The notes: a model not told the origin generated them from the sequence alone. DNA of 64,000 nucleotides from Blastomyces gilchristii SLH14081 (GCF_000003855.2 NW_003101638.1:147778-211777); one strand, 5' to 3'. Shown: positions 10,793 through 22,849, numbered from the stretch's first letter. Made by a program: numbers and translations.

Positions 10793-13471
10793 TCATTTTG
10801 CCTCCTTGGATGGATGGGCCAACGCAGCCGTCACTGGGGTCGTCACCGTCCCAACCCCAGAAATCAGAGTCGGTGCGACCCGCCTTTTCTTCACCGCTGG
10901 CACAGCAGCGGTCACTTCCCCCTCCAAATCCGCTCCACTATCCCTACTACTATACTTCCCACTCTCCCTGCTCTCATCCCTCTCCGACTCGCTCACGGTT
11001 CCCAGGTCCCGTTTCCCCAGCACGCTACCGCTGACAGAACTCGTAGCACTGTGCGAGACGCCGGACATGGGCGTTTGGGGAGGCGTGCTTAGTGGTAGAC
11101 CGGCTTGTTGGAGAGGTGGTGGGCCGGAGTTTGTGGCTGTTACGGAGGGGACGGAGCCCAGGGTGGGTGTTGGGTTGTTTATGACCATGGAGTTGGAATT
11201 CGAGCCTGGGCCGGAGGTTGAGGTTGAGAGTTGGGGGATGCCTGCGGAGAGTTGGGTGATGGATGAGGTTGTGGAGCCGGCTGGGCTGGCGGGACGGGCC
11301 GGAATGACGGTGGCGGTTGTTGTGGTTGTTGTGCTAGTGGGTGTGGGGGCGGAGAAGATTGGGTTTGGCTTGGAAAGGGAGGGGGATGTCGCGAAGCTCG
11401 GCGTGGGGAGAGGAGTAGCGTTTGTGGAGGAGGTAGTAGAAATATGGTGAATGTGCTCGGCCTTCTCGCTTGAACTGGGGTTATAGACTTGGCCAAGCTC
11501 TCCTGGTGAGAAGGCTAGGGTTGAGCAGAATCCGTCTGATGAGCTCATTATTAACGTTAAGCCGTCGTTTGACCTGATGTGCGATATGTTAGTGTTTAAC
11601 GTCTGAGCGCAGGTATCAACCCAGGGGAGAACATACCAGGTTAAATCTGTAAATGTGGCATAGTGCAGATTGCTCACTATACAGATTGGTGTTTGTTGCT
11701 GGGTATCATAGACAAGAACCGCATCCTGCGTTGCAACAGCATAAACTATCCGATACGGTAGTGCGAAGGCAGGGCTAGGCCCTCCTTGTGTGGCCCCATT
11801 TTCTGTTTCAGTCGTCTTGGGAGAAGTGAGATGGCGGGAAAGGTCAGATGTCGAAGTGTTCAATGGCGGCGGGGGTTCCATGAAGGGGTTGCTTGTTGGG
11901 GTAGTTGCAGAAACCGCGGAATCCGGGAGTGATGGAAAAGCATCTTCGCCAGACGAGGTGTCGAGCGTGATATGTCGGGTAGGTTTTGTCCCATGCCGTA
12001 AGGCATAGAAAATAGGTGAGCACTTGACCGCTACCGACGGTTTCTTCTGTCCTGGAAGATGAGCAATCGGTGGTTTATTAAAACCTGCTCGAGTGTAAAT
12101 ATATACGGTATTTATCACCTCTTCACTAGTCTTAGGAGGATCGCCGTGGAGTCCATGCGAAGTTTTATATTGTCCAGCGGGCGTGAAAAGTAAGCTTCCG
12201 TCTGGCGCAAATGTCAAACGTCTAAAAAAGGACGTGAATGTCTCGTTTGCATAGATGCTGGCATTTTTCACTCCAAGTCCTCCGAAAAGGCCTGGAGAGG
12301 ATACTTCCAACGGTTTTACAGCGGGGAGTGGCATGGAGGGCGCCGGTGATGCCGATCGTCGCATTGATGGGGAGGAACCAAAGGAAGAACGGCGACTATG
12401 GGATACTGGTGGAGGATCCATAGGCAAGGCTGTTGTCATTGGGGTTCCAGGCGTTGATGGGCCAGGCGAAGATAATGACAAAGCATTGCTGGTTGAAGAT
12501 TGACCTCTCAGGCCAATATCTGGAGGAGCTGGGCTACTTGAAGATATGCGCCGGGCGGGGAGATCCACTTTGACAAATTTGCCGTGGGATGTTAACGTGA
12601 ACTGCCCGTCCTTCGTCTTCAGTGTGTAAATATGCACTGATCGGTCCGAGGACTGCGTTGCCACAAATTCATTGAGAGGATCCCACGCAACTCCCTGGAC
12701 ATAATGGGAATGTTCTGCAATTTGGCGAACCATTTGACCTACAAAATGCCCGTCGAAGTTAGACATCTTACTTTACTCAAAATAAATCCATGGGATAAAG
12801 TAGCCCGTACCGGTTTGCGCGTTATATATTCGCGCAATATTATCCATGCTGCCTGTTATGAAGAAAACGCCGTCAGGAGACCAAGCAAGATCGTATATCT
12901 CGGCCCCAGAGGATCTGCACATATGTTTCACCCTCCATGTCTCCTTGTCATCGGATCGGTCTTCTCCCAGGGCCCTTCCATGTGGCTGCAGTTCGGAAGG
13001 AACCCAAAGCAGCACGTTCCCATCATCCCCAGCAGATGCTAGCATTTCGCCTATATAATACAACCGATATCAATAAATAGTTCCGCGTAGGAGTAGATGC
13101 GGCGTGTAAATACCTTTAGGGCTGAAGCGGACAACGTTTACTGCCTGTGTGTGTTTAATGAGGGTCGAAAGGTATGTAACTCTTCGCTCCTCGCCGATTG
13201 TTTCGACTTTCCATAACTTAACTTGATGTTAGCTGAGGCGTTGTCATGAGAGTGAGGGTGAATAAAGAGGAGGGATGGATTCTCATACTCGAACATTGTT
13301 ATCACTAATAGAACCTAGTGTTAGCATCAATCCGAGCATTTTAGATGTAACAGGAAATATAACGTACTTTCCCGCTGTAGCGAGTCGGCCTTTGCCGTGA
13401 GGATCGAAATGAGTGGAGTAGATAGGTGCGTTGTCGTCGTGCCAGGAGATAAGGAGAGGAGTAGCCTTCAT
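10793..13471 (-). CDS. CAC2: Chromatin assembly factor 1 subunit B (WD40)
   Basis: Second subunit of CAF-1, the nuclear chaperone that deposits H3-H4 behind the replication fork with PCNA. Exons on the minus strand are 13471-13368, 13304-13289, 13216-13114, 13050-12811, 12738-11637 and 11573-10793; all junctions are GT-AG and in phase, giving 781 residues. The start is MKATPLLISWHDDNAPIYST, the conserved N-terminus of the family; an in-frame ATG 15 bases upstream is not needed. WD40 repeats are visible as GRLATAGNDNNVRLWKVET, LASAGDDGNVLLWVP, DLAWSPDGVFFITGSMDNIARIYN and GVAWDPLNEFVATQSSDRSVHIYT. A last blade is restored by splicing intron 5 (DLTWSNDGLTLIMSSSDG). Low-complexity Ser/Pro/Thr inserts and a long disordered tail ending in a basic KKRR patch make it longer than yeast Cac2. 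Exon 2 is a 16-nt microexon. Confidence 0.93.
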
Positions 13472-15311
13472 GATGTGCCAGGACAATTGGCGATGGGTCT
13501 GGAAGACAGACGGGGAGATGGAGGACCCCTCAGGCCCTCGAGCAGCGCTAATGTTCTACCGGTTATGCAGGGAGTGAATCAAGCTGTGTTAGCTGAGGGC
13601 TATAGAGACACAAGCTGTATGGCAGGGAGGAGATAAACGGAGGCAGAATTGAGAGTCTGAGATAGGGATGATATGGAATGCAAGAGGATAGGATATGAAT
13701 TGACAGCAGAGCAAGCAGGTAGTGGATGGCGGTGAGCTGGGGGTGATTGGTAGAAGGTGATAAATATATCTATCGGGTTGAGTGATAGAGACGAAGGAGA
13801 AGTTGTAGTTTGTAACTAGTTAAATAGCAAAAGATGAAGTTGGAAGTTGAAGCTGAGGAAGCAAGTCAGGTGCTTTTTGTTTGCATTCCCAAACACGAAC
13901 GACCCCAAACCACCTAACGTTATAATAATAAATAACTAACTATTTAAATGCTAAGTTACACCATCAAACTGACCATAAAAAAACAATTTATCTGATAACT
14001 ACATTAGCTGAGATGTAAAACAAGCCATATTAATCAATGTTATCCTACCCTACCTTAAATATAGCTGTTCAGATTTAATAGCTGAAAAACTCCGTACGGA
14101 ATACCCTGAATACAGCTTGAGGCCATCACAACCTACTAAAACATTAATAATATAATACCAACCTCAAGCTAACAACTATTGAGAAGAATACTACTAACTA
14201 CGTAAGCTATCACTACCCCAGCCTTGTGCTGAAAGTCATTGATTGAAAACATGCGGCGGCTCACTTGCAAGTTCTCAGCCAACTAGTCAAAGAGGATACC
14301 AATTAATTGGCCTGGTCCAATTCGCCAGCTCCAAAAGCCTATTCTTCTTTCAAGTCGTGGACCGTGGGAGCCACCAATCTACTACGGAGTAACTACTCCG
14401 TATGTATAACAATATCACATTTATGCTTTTCTGACCTGCCTACTCTCAAATCTGGTGTGGTTTCGCCCCAAAAGCGAAAAACACAATCCCGCTTTGGGCA
14501 ATTCGAGCCATATTCCCCAAACCTAATACTTTCGCCATTGGTTCCCATATAACTTGCGGGGGAAGAACACCCATCAACCAATTTGTTATAACTATATGTG
14601 ACTGGCAGCCAAATAATGGGTGACTTCTAGGCCGTCGCCTGCACTACCTGATATATCCGTCTCCGGGAGACACCATTTTATTGTGCTACTGTGAGGTTAT
14701 CAACCGGCCCACGCATGCGGCATGACGAACCCATCAACCACACGGAGCTATAACCAGAGCCATGGGCCATTTCCATTTGTAAATCCCATGACCGGTGGAG
14801 TGTTAAGGAAAGTACTAGGCCTGCGCGCTGCCTTCGCCTAAGGGGCCCGGAGAATTTTTGGGTTTTTAACCCAGGTGCTTCTGGCGTAATTTAAAGATTT
14901 TGTATTTTGCCAAAGAGGCTTAGAATAGAAATGACAGAAATGGCTTTTGTGTCGCCATCTTGATAATATTTTCATACAATATAATCATACAGTCTGAGGA
15001 CCAACCGTCAGGTTCAGCCTTCGGAAATCATCATTGCTTGAAATCGTACGCCGGAGGATGCATGACGGGGGGAACTTTTTAGATCAACCAGTGGCGGCAA
15101 GGAGGGAAGTAAAAATAACAAAAAAATAAGCAGCCATGTCCTGTGCCCTTTCTTTTCGGCGGGGCAAGTCGAGGATACCCTCCAATTCCAACACTCCGGA
15201 TGCAGGATGCGAAATTTAATCATCTGGAAGCGGTATAACCTGAAGAGGTAACCGCCAGCATCATATATACAATACATACACCAATATTAAATTTTTAGTT
15301 CCGAGTGCCCA
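13472..15311. other. CAC2 upstream region and EMI1 3' flank
   Basis: This is about 1.8 kb between the CAC2 start and the stop of the EMI1-like gene; both genes run leftward. No coding frame is convincing. Around 13900-14180 the DNA is AT-rich. It contains two perfect short palindromic motifs built on ACTCCGTA/TACGGAGT (14091-14100 and 14383-14402), listed separately. Confidence 0.5.
14383..14402. repeat. Perfect inverted repeat TACGGAGT/ACTCCGTA
   Basis: The 8-bp arms TACGGAGT and ACTCCGTA are perfect reverse complements around the spacer AACT. A second palindrome with the same core, TCCGTACGGA, is at 14091-14100. It could be a binding site for a dimeric regulator or the footprint of an excised or decayed small transposon. 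Nothing here decides between them. Confidence 0.6.
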
Positions 15312-16380
15312 TTAGGCAAGGTACTTCGCAATCGTCTCACCAAACCAGCCACTAAGCTTCTCTCTGCGCTTATCACGAGCTTGATTCTCCGCCTGTAGCA
15401 CCGGGCCGACTTCCTCAAGGTATATGTCCTGTTGCGCTCGCTTTTTGTGTAACACCTGTAACTCCAACTCGCGTTCATGTGGCGTCATGTCCTTGAGTGG
15501 CTTTGGGAATTTCACGCCCGCAGGGACTTGTTCGCCGCCTGGGATTTCAAGGTCTGAGTTTGTCGGCTGAGAATCTGTTGTTATAGTGTTTGTGGTTGTA
15601 GGAGCAGTTGAAGGTGAAGACGGTTGGAAATCTGGTTTGAAGAGAGATTGAGGGGGTGGGGGTTCTAGGCCCGCGGCTTTGGCTTCCTCTACGCGCCGCT
15701 CGTAGTCTAGCATTTGATGATATAGCTTATCTGCATGCATCTGGATTCGTTCTTCTTTATCTGCATCAAATTCGAAAGACGAGGCATATCCTAGGGCTTG
15801 CAGGAATTTCTAGCAGAAAGCCGACCGAGCCATCAGTATAATACCACCTAGGAAAAAAACTAAACATCAGGGAGATGGAACATATTACAATTTGCATTGA
15901 ATAACATCTTGAGAATTTCGAGTTTTTCGCGCTGCACATCGTTGCTCGTTCCTTCACCGTGCCTGACTTGAAACAGAGGGACAAATCCATCTGTTCCTCT
16001 GCGCAATTTTCTAACGCCGCCATGTTCAAAACCTCCTTTCGCTTTTTGAACTGGTCAATAACCCTTTCTACTGGCGACATGCTGGAGCTTTCTAGTTCTG
16101 CGACGGGTTTATAGCCCTTCCAAAGGTGCGCATAGCGGCCATCGGGGAAGAGGGAGGCGGAGGGAACAGACGGCCTGTCGGATGGGGTGGATTCGTCGGC
16201 GGGTGTTGGTTGGGATGAGGATTGTGGCTTTTGTGATGGTTCTGATTGGGGTAATGATGGAGGCTGGACGGTTGCAGGGTCATATCTTGCGGGTGTTTCT
16301 TGCTGGAGAAAGTCTTTTAGAGACGGGTCAAGCTGCTTTGTGGGATCGCTCCCGTCAGAGCTACCCCAAAACCAACCCAT
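15312..16380 (-). CDS. EMI1: EMI1/PANTS-like twin-CX9C protein
   Basis: Member of the family formerly called DUF3128 (yeast Emi1, early meiotic induction; animal PANTS-like proteins). Exons are 16380-15889 and 15809-15312, phase 0, giving 329 residues. The preceding GTG is not a start; ATG at 16380 gives MGWFWGSSDG. A twin CX9C motif is present: C126-x9-C136 and C149-x9-C159, spaced by 12 residues, the pattern of CHCH proteins oxidised by Mia40 in the mitochondrial intermembrane space. Before it are a conserved DPSLKDFLQQETP block and an aromatic segment GRYAHLWKGYKP. The intron falls right after the second pair, and the protein continues FLQALGYASSFEFDADKEER into a Glu/Lys-rich helical C-terminus. 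Location in mitochondria is inferred from the motif. It is transcribed divergently from the AME1-like gene. Family assignment is from motif and layout, without a search. Confidence 0.75.
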
Positions 16381-16696
16381 CACTAATACGCCGTTGTTCG
16401 GGTTCCGTATATATATTCCTCAATTGTGCGGCGAGAATAACAAAGCTAATTGGCAGCTAATTGGCAACTAGAGAGGTAATATGTTGTCTCCGGTGTTCCT
16501 TTCTCAATGTAATCGTAGCTCTATCTCTACATCTTTCGGGCGGAAGTTCTGAATTGCCTCTTTGGGGTTTAAATGGCGCCAACCCCTTTTCGGTCAGCTC
16601 CCGCCGACGTCACATGATAGTAATCAACACTGCTTTAATCGCATCGCGTCAGAACAGTCGCGTTTATCAATCGAGCGTGAAGGCTCCAAAACAGGG
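16381..16696. promoter_or_regulatory. Divergent promoter with two CCAAT boxes
   Basis: These 316 bp separate the start codons of the EMI1-like and AME1-like genes and must hold both core promoters. Two identical CTAATTGGCA boxes (reverse CCAAT, cores 16449-16453 and 16460-16464) lie 11 bp apart, one helical turn, suggesting side-by-side binding of the CCAAT-binding complex. No TATA box is obvious. Regulatory function is inference. Confidence 0.55.
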
Positions 16697-19052
16697 ATGG
16701 CTTCAAGTATGATTGCATTCCTGCTCTGTATATGCATGGGTGGTGTTAATTGCTAACATGTGGATTGCGAATAGATCGAGAGGAGCGGCGGTTGATGCGC
16801 CAGCGCGGGGCCGGGTATGTCATACCTCTCAGCATGCGCCGTGGCCCATGAACGTGACAATAGAAATAAAACTTAAAGCAAAAGACTGATTTGTTATTGA
16901 GTGTCAAGTAATCGAGCAGCAAAGGATATCGATTTTGGTTTCGATTCTATGTTCGGTGCTCCAAACATACTTCCCCCAGGCGCTCCACCTACTACAGCTG
17001 TGCCGGAGCCTACCATCCCGCGTACACAACCTTCCTCCTCACGTAGGACTCCGACTCCAGACCACAGACGACGAACTTCCCCGCAAATTACTCGACGGAC
17101 TCCTACTAGATCTCAAGATCCATCTTCCAGCAGAAGCACACCTGGAAACCGGACAAACACACTCCCTCGCAGGACATCAGTATTCGACATCCCGCCGGAT
17201 GATGACCCAGATCATGGACGAGAGCACAAAAGGAGAAGAATTGGTAAGAATCTATTAAATTTTTATATAGGTATTAGTACATTCGACGTGTTGCTTATGT
17301 TCAATAAATCAGCAGTGCCTTCTGAGCCGATTCCAGAAGACACCGTCATTCGCAGCGATATACGTGAAACTGAACCAAGAACAACAGCACGTGACGCGAG
17401 ATCTTCGCCCAATACACAGTCCGGACTGAGTGAAGCTGAGCATGAACGTCACGAACCCTCCGCTGAACGAGGCCAGAATAGAGAAGAAAGCGATGCTCAA
17501 CCAGCCCCGGATGGCCAACCTGAAATACAGAATGCCGAGCCCGTCGACACACTACAGGAGAAGGGCCAGCCGCATCCTCCCAAAAAGCGCCTGCAAAGTA
17601 AAAGACGGAAATCGGTTGTTCAGGGATATAAGAGGCGAAAAAGAGCTTCCGTTGTTGACCAGCTGAGAAGAGAGCCGGACCATGAGCCTGAACCTGAACC
17701 GGAGCCAGAGCCGGAGCCGGAGCCAGATCTGGAACCTGAAAAAGAATCCGAACCCGTGCTGGAACCAGAGCCTAAACCGCATGACTTGGATGAAGGAGAT
17801 GTTGAAGAGCCCGCTGCAGAACCCGTTGAACTGCCGACGCGGAAATACAGGAAGAGAAAATCTGTTTGGCAAATAGCCACTAAAACCAAACACCGCTTGC
17901 CTCGTGACCCTGTTGAAGCCAGCGAGAATCAAGCTGAGGAACAGATTCCAGCGTCGGAAGAACTAGACCAAAACCCTGTAGATGAAGTCAACGACAAAGA
18001 AAGTGCAGGACATGAGGAAGACTTGCAGGGGCAGTCTACTTCGCCTGATAGGGCGACAAAACCAAAGCGAAAATCAAGCCGGGCAGTCAAAGAACGTAGC
18101 CGCCAGGCACGACAGCTACAGCCAGAGGACGCGGTAGAGGAGCGCACACCGGCGGAACCCAGCCAGCCGAAACCTCCACAGAGGAAGCAACGCAGACAAA
18201 AGCCTACGGAATACCAAAATACCGAGAACGAGCCAAAACCTCGCGGGTCCACTGTCCCTGTTATTGTCCACCGTTTCGCCAACCTTGCAGCTCTCCAGAG
18301 TATGACCGGCGATGATGAAGGTACACCCAGCGAAACAGCTCAGGCGGATGACCCATCCGGGCGTCATAAATACCCCAGCCGTAGCGGGGTAAACCCGGCC
18401 GACGTCCTTGGCCAGATCTGCCGCGAGACGCTCGAGAAAACAGCTTCCAAACTAGCAGACGGCATCAAGCAGGAGTCTAATGCGTCAAGACGGGCAGAGT
18501 GGACTCGGAAACGCAAAGCTGTGGAGCTGTTCGGCGCAGAGCTTGAGCAGCGGCTCTTCGATATGAGCGAGCTTCTGGATAGCAACTTCGTTTTATCCGC
18601 GCGCCTTAAAGGGGAGAAACAGGATCTGGCTTCTCTCCGGAATCGGTTGATTGCATTGCGGAAAGAGCGCGAGGATGTTGCTTTGCGGATCGATGAGGTG
18701 CGGCGGAAATATGCTGAAGAGGAACAACTAAAAATGGTATGTTTTACATGCATCGCGCGATTAATGTTTTACTTTTACATTTAACCCTACAGCACATTAT
18801 TGACTAATTACCAATAAGGCACATGATAATCTCAATAATTCCCTCCACGACCTTCAACTTGCGATGGACCGTGGCCGCAAAGTGGACGATGAGCATAGCG
18901 CAGACCCTACGATCGGCCTTGAGTTTCTCCTCCGGACAGTCGCTCAGGATGTCAGCTCTACGGCGCCTGGGTCACATAGTGGTATCTTGAATCAGATTAG
19001 AGTCTTCAATAGTCAGCTTGAGCGCACGGCTGCTTTGCTGGAGTATTTTTAA
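16697..19052 (+). CDS. AME1: AME1/CENP-U-like inner kinetochore protein
   Basis: Likely the fungal AME1 (CENP-U, Mis17) subunit that links the centromeric nucleosome complex to the Mis12/MIND complex. Exons 16697-16706, 16775-16814, 16909-17243, 17313-18736 and 18819-19052 join in phase to 680 residues. The first exon is only 10 nt; with exon 2 it gives MASNREERRLMRQRGAG, and intron 1 has a perfect TGCTAAC branch site (16751-16757). Intron 3 (69 nt) is a multiple of three and has two possible acceptors. The middle is disordered: RKR/KRRK basic patches and a Glu-Pro repeat (about 17680-17770). The conserved C-terminus starts near DVLGQICRETLEKTASK and continues through coiled coil (AELEQRLFDMSELLDSN, LASLRNRLIALRKERED) to a helix ending LERTAALLEYF. 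The order of C-terminal helices matches Ame1 as I know it. An AT-hook or other coiled-coil protein is the alternative. Confidence 0.72.
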
Positions 19053-19288
19053 ATCTTGAGTACATTTGGTTGTTCACAGTACCTGGACTAGCCCATATTT
19101 AGTCCAATACTTCGCGTTTTCCTTTTCCTTTTCTTTTTCCGATTATTTTACTTTCATTTTTTTATTCTTTCTAGCAATGAGGTATACCTCAGGGCGTTCA
19201 AGGTTGTTTCGTCATGCCTGATATGATGTAGCTCGCTTCCCAATCAATACTTATCTCAGCAGACTCAAACCTCTGTTCTGCTCGGTTG
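19053..19288. other. AME1 3' flank
   Basis: A pyrimidine-rich segment (19110-19170) follows the stop codon, as expected for a 3' untranslated region. No other feature is seen before the first transposon sequence at about 19289. Confidence 0.5.
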
Positions 19289-19396
19289 TCTTGGAGGATA
19301 ACGTTGTTGTGTTGTGTGTAATCTATCTACGCGAGTTACACTAAATGGATAGGTTGGGGTGGCACGTGACTAGGGTAGGTGTAGTAATCACCAACA
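19289..19396 (-). repeat. LTR-derived segment (Copia 3' side)
   Basis: These 108 bp match 31035-31142 with transitions only, including the unmutated core CTATCTACGCGAGTTACACT and GGCACGTGACTAG. In the minus-strand element this one would be the outer end of the 3' LTR and the other the inner end of the 5' LTR. The full LTR length cannot be fixed because similarity stops at 19396, probably by truncation of the other copy. Confidence 0.7.
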
Positions 19397-20765
19397 CCCC
19401 CCCTTGCTACGCCGTGGCCTATAAGCCGCCACCCAGGGCCTCTCCCATCCTCATATCTTTCAAAAATGCAATAATAATTAACTACATCAATCAGATCCTG
19501 ATTTTCTCATTAGAAAAGACATCTGTACAGCAATTACTGTAAAAATTGAGAAATATATACAAAATTCATTGATTCACTGTATTATCATTATCATTTAATC
19601 ATTTCTTCTTCTTAATTTCCTGAATATCAATTCTTTTGATAAAATCTTCAAATGCAGGCTTCATCAGTGACTTGATAAGATCATCAGCTATATTCACTAT
19701 AGAATTAACATGTTTTATCATGATTTCTTCTTTTTTAATTAAATTATGAAGAATATAATATCTGATCTTAATATAGTATAATCTTTGTATTAAGAATTCT
19801 CTCTTTACTAGATTCATTACTCTCTTATTATCAACTTATAGATATAAGCATATTTTCACTTTTTCATCATTTATTAATTCAGTATTATATAACATATTAT
19901 TTAGTTAAATTATCTTATAAGCTGTCTTACTAGCTGTAATATATTCAGCTTCTGTAATTAATTTAATAATAGATATCTATCTCTGCAATCACTATGAGAT
20001 CAGTGACTTATTAATCAATATAATATAATCAGTAGTTAATTTATATTAAGAATTCACATCTACTCAGTCTGAATTACAGTATATCAGAGAACTCAGATCA
20101 TCTTCTATCTTCTTTTTATACAATATATTATAATTCTTCATCTTCTTAATATAATGTAGAACATGCTTCAATGCTGCTCAACATGTCTTGTATAAATATA
20201 AGTTAAAACATGAGAGATAGTTAACTGTGAATATCAGATCTGATCAGCTGTGTGAGATTAAATACTGCAATAATTTCAATTCTTGATAATATTTCATAGT
20301 TATAAAGTTATCATTTAATTCATCTCTCTCATCAGATGAGAATTCCAGTTATATACTAGCTATTATCAGAGTGTCAGCTGAATTTATCTTATTTATACTG
20401 AAATTTTCAAGAATCTTCTTAATATAATGACTCTGTGTAACTGCTAGATCATTATTTCTCTGATATTTAATCTTTATTTTAAGTCTTTATCAAATGCACA
20501 GTGATCTCCTTCTTTGATATTATAAGAATAATTCATCTGTAGTATGTAGCATCATTTATAATACTTATTTAATAATTAGCTCCTCTCTGAGTAGAGAGGT
20601 TGACTTTATTATATAGTGTACAGCTATTATCTGCAAGATTCATAAAGAATCTTATCATCAGTTTAACAGTTCTTATTATTGATATGAATGTTAAACATGT
20701 TATTTTTACCTGTACACAGATCTTACAGAATGATAAAGCTCTGTCATTCTTGATTCTCATTTCTA

Positions 20766-20773
20766 GTTGTGAA
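20766..20773. repeat. Target-site duplication of the hAT, left
   Basis: GTTGTGAA directly precedes the left terminal TAGACTG and recurs exactly at 28976-28983 after the right terminus. Confidence 0.9.
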
Positions 20774-21145
20774 TAGACTGATTATGTGACCGTGTCTGAG
20801 ATCAGAATCAAACTTTACAGTTATTATATTATTTAAAAGTATTACTTCTGATTATAATTTGTATTTATCACATTAATTTCAAATCACATTATTTCAAATA
20901 TTAAAGATTTCAGATTCACTTTTCAAATAAAAATCTAGTCTTAGATAAAGAATATATTTAAATTCTTAGTCATATTATCATTCTGATCTCATTATTAAAA
21001 ATAGCATTAAATGAGATTATGAAATCATTTCTCACTTACATAATATCATAATATAGTGCTTATTTGTTGAAAATTCAATAGAAAGTGTTATCAAATATCA
21101 TTACTTTTCTGAACACAGATTATAATTAATATCATTTTAATTAAA

Positions 21146-21272
21146 AAAAAAATATAAAATACAAAAAAAAACAATAAAAAAACAAAAAATAAAACAATAA
21201 TAAGAAAAAATCATAAGAAAAAAAAAGAAAAAAAAAAGAAAAAAAATAAAAAATAAAAATAAAAATAATTAA
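21146..21272. repeat. A-rich low-complexity tract
   Basis: About 125 bp are almost only A with scattered T, G and C, inside the left half of the hAT. It could be a decayed poly(A) of an inserted element or simple expansion. Confidence 0.8.
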
Positions 21273-22365
21273 GATCACAGAGCTGTAGTACTTTTAAAAT
21301 ACTTACTTCTCAGAGTCTTTATAATATTTATTATCAACTGTGTATTTCTTACAGTGAGAGTAACACAGCTGTAATAAGTTATTATCTTAATATTATCTAA
21401 TAAATAATCAGTATATATCTGTATAAATATGAATAATTAGAAAACATACACTTAAAAAGTATAATTAGAGTGAACTCTGCTGTTACTTGAACAATATTAA
21501 GAACAGAATACTGAAATCAATGATTCTTCTCATCAATTTCACAGATAAGACATGTGAAGATGATCTTGAGAAATATAAGATTCTCTAACTTCTGATAAAA
21601 ATAAATCTTATGAAGAGACTCTATTTTCACTATATCAGAGACTGAGTATTATTAAAAAGCATTACTTTAATACATATAAACTTACTGCAGTGATTTACTC
21701 TCTGTGTATATGACTGAGAGTTACAGCTTTCTTACACTGCACAGCTCTCTCTGAGATGCTGTCACTGATTTACAATTTATACAGTCTTTCAGTTCAGCAT
21801 ATTCTGCATATATACAGCTCTGTGTGCTGAGACTGTGTTAGTCATTATAATCTGATATGATACTTGCTTTTCACAGGCTATGTTTTGTTTGATTGAGAGG
21901 GAGAGAAATGTGACTGCTGTTTTATTTAAGAGAAGATGAGTAATTGAATCTGTAGAAGATAATTTGATTTCTTCTGTATTTAAAATTTGATTAGTCTATA
22001 CTCTTCAATTTGAGAGTTTCTGAGAGTGTTTTAATAGTTTTCATATCAGCTGGGAATTAGTGATTGATTGAAGAAGAGAAAAGAGAGAAGAAAGAAATGA
22101 GAATAACTTATCTTTATAATATGAAAACAGAGAATTGCTGCAATTATTTATCTTAGTAATAAAGATCTGTTTTCTGCATGTATCTCTGATACAGATTATA
22201 TAATAACTGTATATAAAGAATATCAATAGTATATGTATTAAATGAAGATGATATTACTATGTAACACTGTAGCTGTTTCTGTACATCACTGAAAGCTGTT
22301 AATATTTTCTTTGAGTCTCTTTATATTTGATAAGTCAGTAATATATTTCAATACACTCTCCCTTT

Positions 22366-22434
22366 CATTATTATCATCATCATTATTATTATCATTATTA
22401 TTATTATCATTATCATAATTATTATCATCATCAC

Positions 22435-22467
<33 letters not shown>

Positions 22468-22506
22468 CACTATTATTATCATTACTATCATCACTATTAT
22501 TATATT
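22366..22506. repeat. ATT/ATC trinucleotide microsatellite
   Basis: About 140 bp of ATT units with interspersed ATC and ACT. Similar (ATT)n tracts are the tails of the SINEs and LINE here, but no retroelement body is recognisable beside this one. Confidence 0.85.
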
Positions 22507-22849
22507 ATTTCTGGTCATCTCTTCTATCTTCACCTGTCTTCAATACTCACTGAAATCAATTATGTCATTCTTCTTCAAATATTCTGCGGTCCTGCAGATC
22601 ATCAAGACATGTGAGTACTATCATAGATTGAAGAAAGAGAAGAAGAAGATAATTAAGTAAGAGAAGACAGATTGTAAAATATATTATAATATCTTAAAGA
22701 GACTTTATAAGAGAGTAGAATAATAATGATTTTAAGTAACACTTCTGATAGATTTAGAGTGAATTAAGTATAGAAATAATGTGAATAACACTGTCTGTAC
22801 AAGATTGAAGAAGAAGATAGTGAAGAGTTTTATATAGCAGCAGTGAGAT

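Larger units (their letters stand above)
19289..20773 (-). mobile_element. Copia retrotransposon, 3' part with LTR remnant
   Basis: Reading leftward, 20760-20569 encodes a GAG-pre-integrase segment (RIKNDRALSFCKICVQVKIT). It is followed after an apparent loss of integrase and most reverse transcriptase by the Copia RT/RNase H C-terminus: QSHYIKKILENFS, LISHSQ-type and LKHVLHYIKK blocks, ITEAEYITASKTA, and EFLIQRLYYIKIRYYILHNLI ending near 19605. Many Trp and Gln codons are stops. The outer 108 bp (19289-19396) equal 31035-31142 and are taken as LTR sequence. The element is continued at 28976 beyond a hAT insertion. Sequence is hardly mutated before about 19460 and heavily mutated after it. 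Confidence 0.8.

Noticed and set aside
10806..11450. 214-codon plus-strand frame
   Set aside because: Antisense shadow of the low-complexity C-terminus of CAC2.
22348..22533. 61-codon frame of Ile and Met
   Set aside because: Translation of the ATT/ATC microsatellite.
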